Source of the DNA: Desulfobacterales bacterium
Lineage (GTDB): Bacteria > Desulfobacterota > Desulfobacteria > Desulfobacterales > Desulfosalsimonadaceae
NCBI GenBank assembly: GCA_018399455.1
Contig: JAGYOT010000166.1
Span: forward strand, 1-5,299
Length of the DNA: 5,299 nucleotides
Direction of reading: 5' to 3'
Part shown: in pieces, positions 5,195 to 5,299 of the stretch
How positions within the stretch are numbered: position 1 is the stretch's first letter
How the letters are laid out: the number at the start of each line of letters is the position of its first letter
Made by a program: the position numbers and the translations under genes
The notes under the pieces: model-generated
The model's input: only the letters and a program-made list of their open reading frames with translations
What the model was told of the DNA's origin: nothing
Databases searched by the model: none

Positions 5195-5299
5195 ATGCGC
5201 GAACTCCTGGAATTCATCCATGCTGAACTTATGGCCGGCCGTCCCGTGGCCAGCGCCGTGATCGTATCCGCCTCCGGCTCTACGCCTCCTTCTCCCTCA
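5195..5299 (+). CDS. XdhC/CoxI-family protein, N-terminal fragment
   Basis: The first 35 codons of a gene that runs off the right edge. The visible sequence, MRELLEFIHAELMAGRP then VASAVIVSASGSTPPSPS, resembles the start of XdhC/CoxI proteins: an amphipathic helix, a short hydrophobic strand and the GS-x-P motif. XdhC-type proteins bind molybdopterin cofactor and help to sulfurate and insert it into xanthine-dehydrogenase-like molybdenum hydroxylases in the cytoplasm. The family usually has Arg after the GS-x-P motif (GSxPR); here it is Pro, which may be a variant. An in-frame TGA at 5183-5185 limits the start to ATG 5195. GAGAAAGG (5174-5181) is the only Shine-Dalgarno-like stretch, with a rather long spacing of 13 bases. 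Divergence from an FmdE-like gene fits a molybdopterin theme. Only 35 residues are visible, so the call is moderate. Confidence 0.62.
   Translation, partial: MRELLEFIHAELMAGRPVASAVIVSASGSTPPSPS

Overview
The window looks like chromosomal DNA of an anaerobic, Gram-negative bacterium of the Desulfobacterota (sulfate-reducer-like 'deltaproteobacteria'). This is an inference. It rests on a TonB-dependent outer-membrane receptor (hence an outer membrane), a C10-family secreted cysteine protease, an FmdE-family protein of the type I associate with sulfate reducers, a probable XdhC-family protein, and intergenic DNA rich in short palindromes and 7-8 bp tandem repeats. No 16S rRNA or other phylogenetic marker is present.

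Layout. (1) Bases 987 to 1, minus strand: the N-terminal 329 codons of a secreted streptopain-like (C10) cysteine protease, running off the left edge. It has a signal peptide, an inhibitory propeptide and the catalytic cysteine; the catalytic histidine would lie outside the window. (2) Bases 988-1444: a divergent control region. Its left part is AT-rich with short repeats and must hold the promoters. Its right part holds a clear cobalamin (B12) riboswitch, a linker and an intrinsic terminator, i.e. a transcription-attenuation leader. (3) Bases 1445-3421, plus strand: a complete BtuB-like TonB-dependent receptor of 658 aa, evidently the gene the riboswitch controls. (4) Bases 3446-4159, plus strand: a flavodoxin-fold protein broken by an in-frame amber codon (TAG 3806-3808). 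It also has an odd 5' end that suggests a one-base loss in an A run, so it is most likely a pseudogene, a sequencing artefact or, less likely, a recoded gene. (5) Bases 4887 to 4249, minus strand: a complete FmdE-family protein (212 aa) with a His/Cys metal-site signature and a C-terminal CxxC...CxxC zinc ribbon. (6) Bases 4888-5194: an intergenic region with several inverted repeats, including a 17-bp-arm palindrome. (7) Bases 5195-5299, plus strand: the first 35 codons of an XdhC/CoxI-like protein, cut by the right edge.

How the parts fit. The central unit is B12 acquisition: when intracellular cobalamin is high the riboswitch should favour the terminator and shut off the receptor. The flavodoxin-like gene starts 24 bp or so after the receptor stop with no convincing promoter or ribosome site of its own, so it was probably co-transcribed; a reductive role on the imported corrinoid is conceivable but unproven. 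The right-hand part has a separate theme: FmdE-like and XdhC-like proteins belong to families linked to molybdopterin or tungsten enzymes, and here they are divergently transcribed from one shared intergenic region. No tRNA, rRNA, CRISPR array, transposase or prophage gene was seen.
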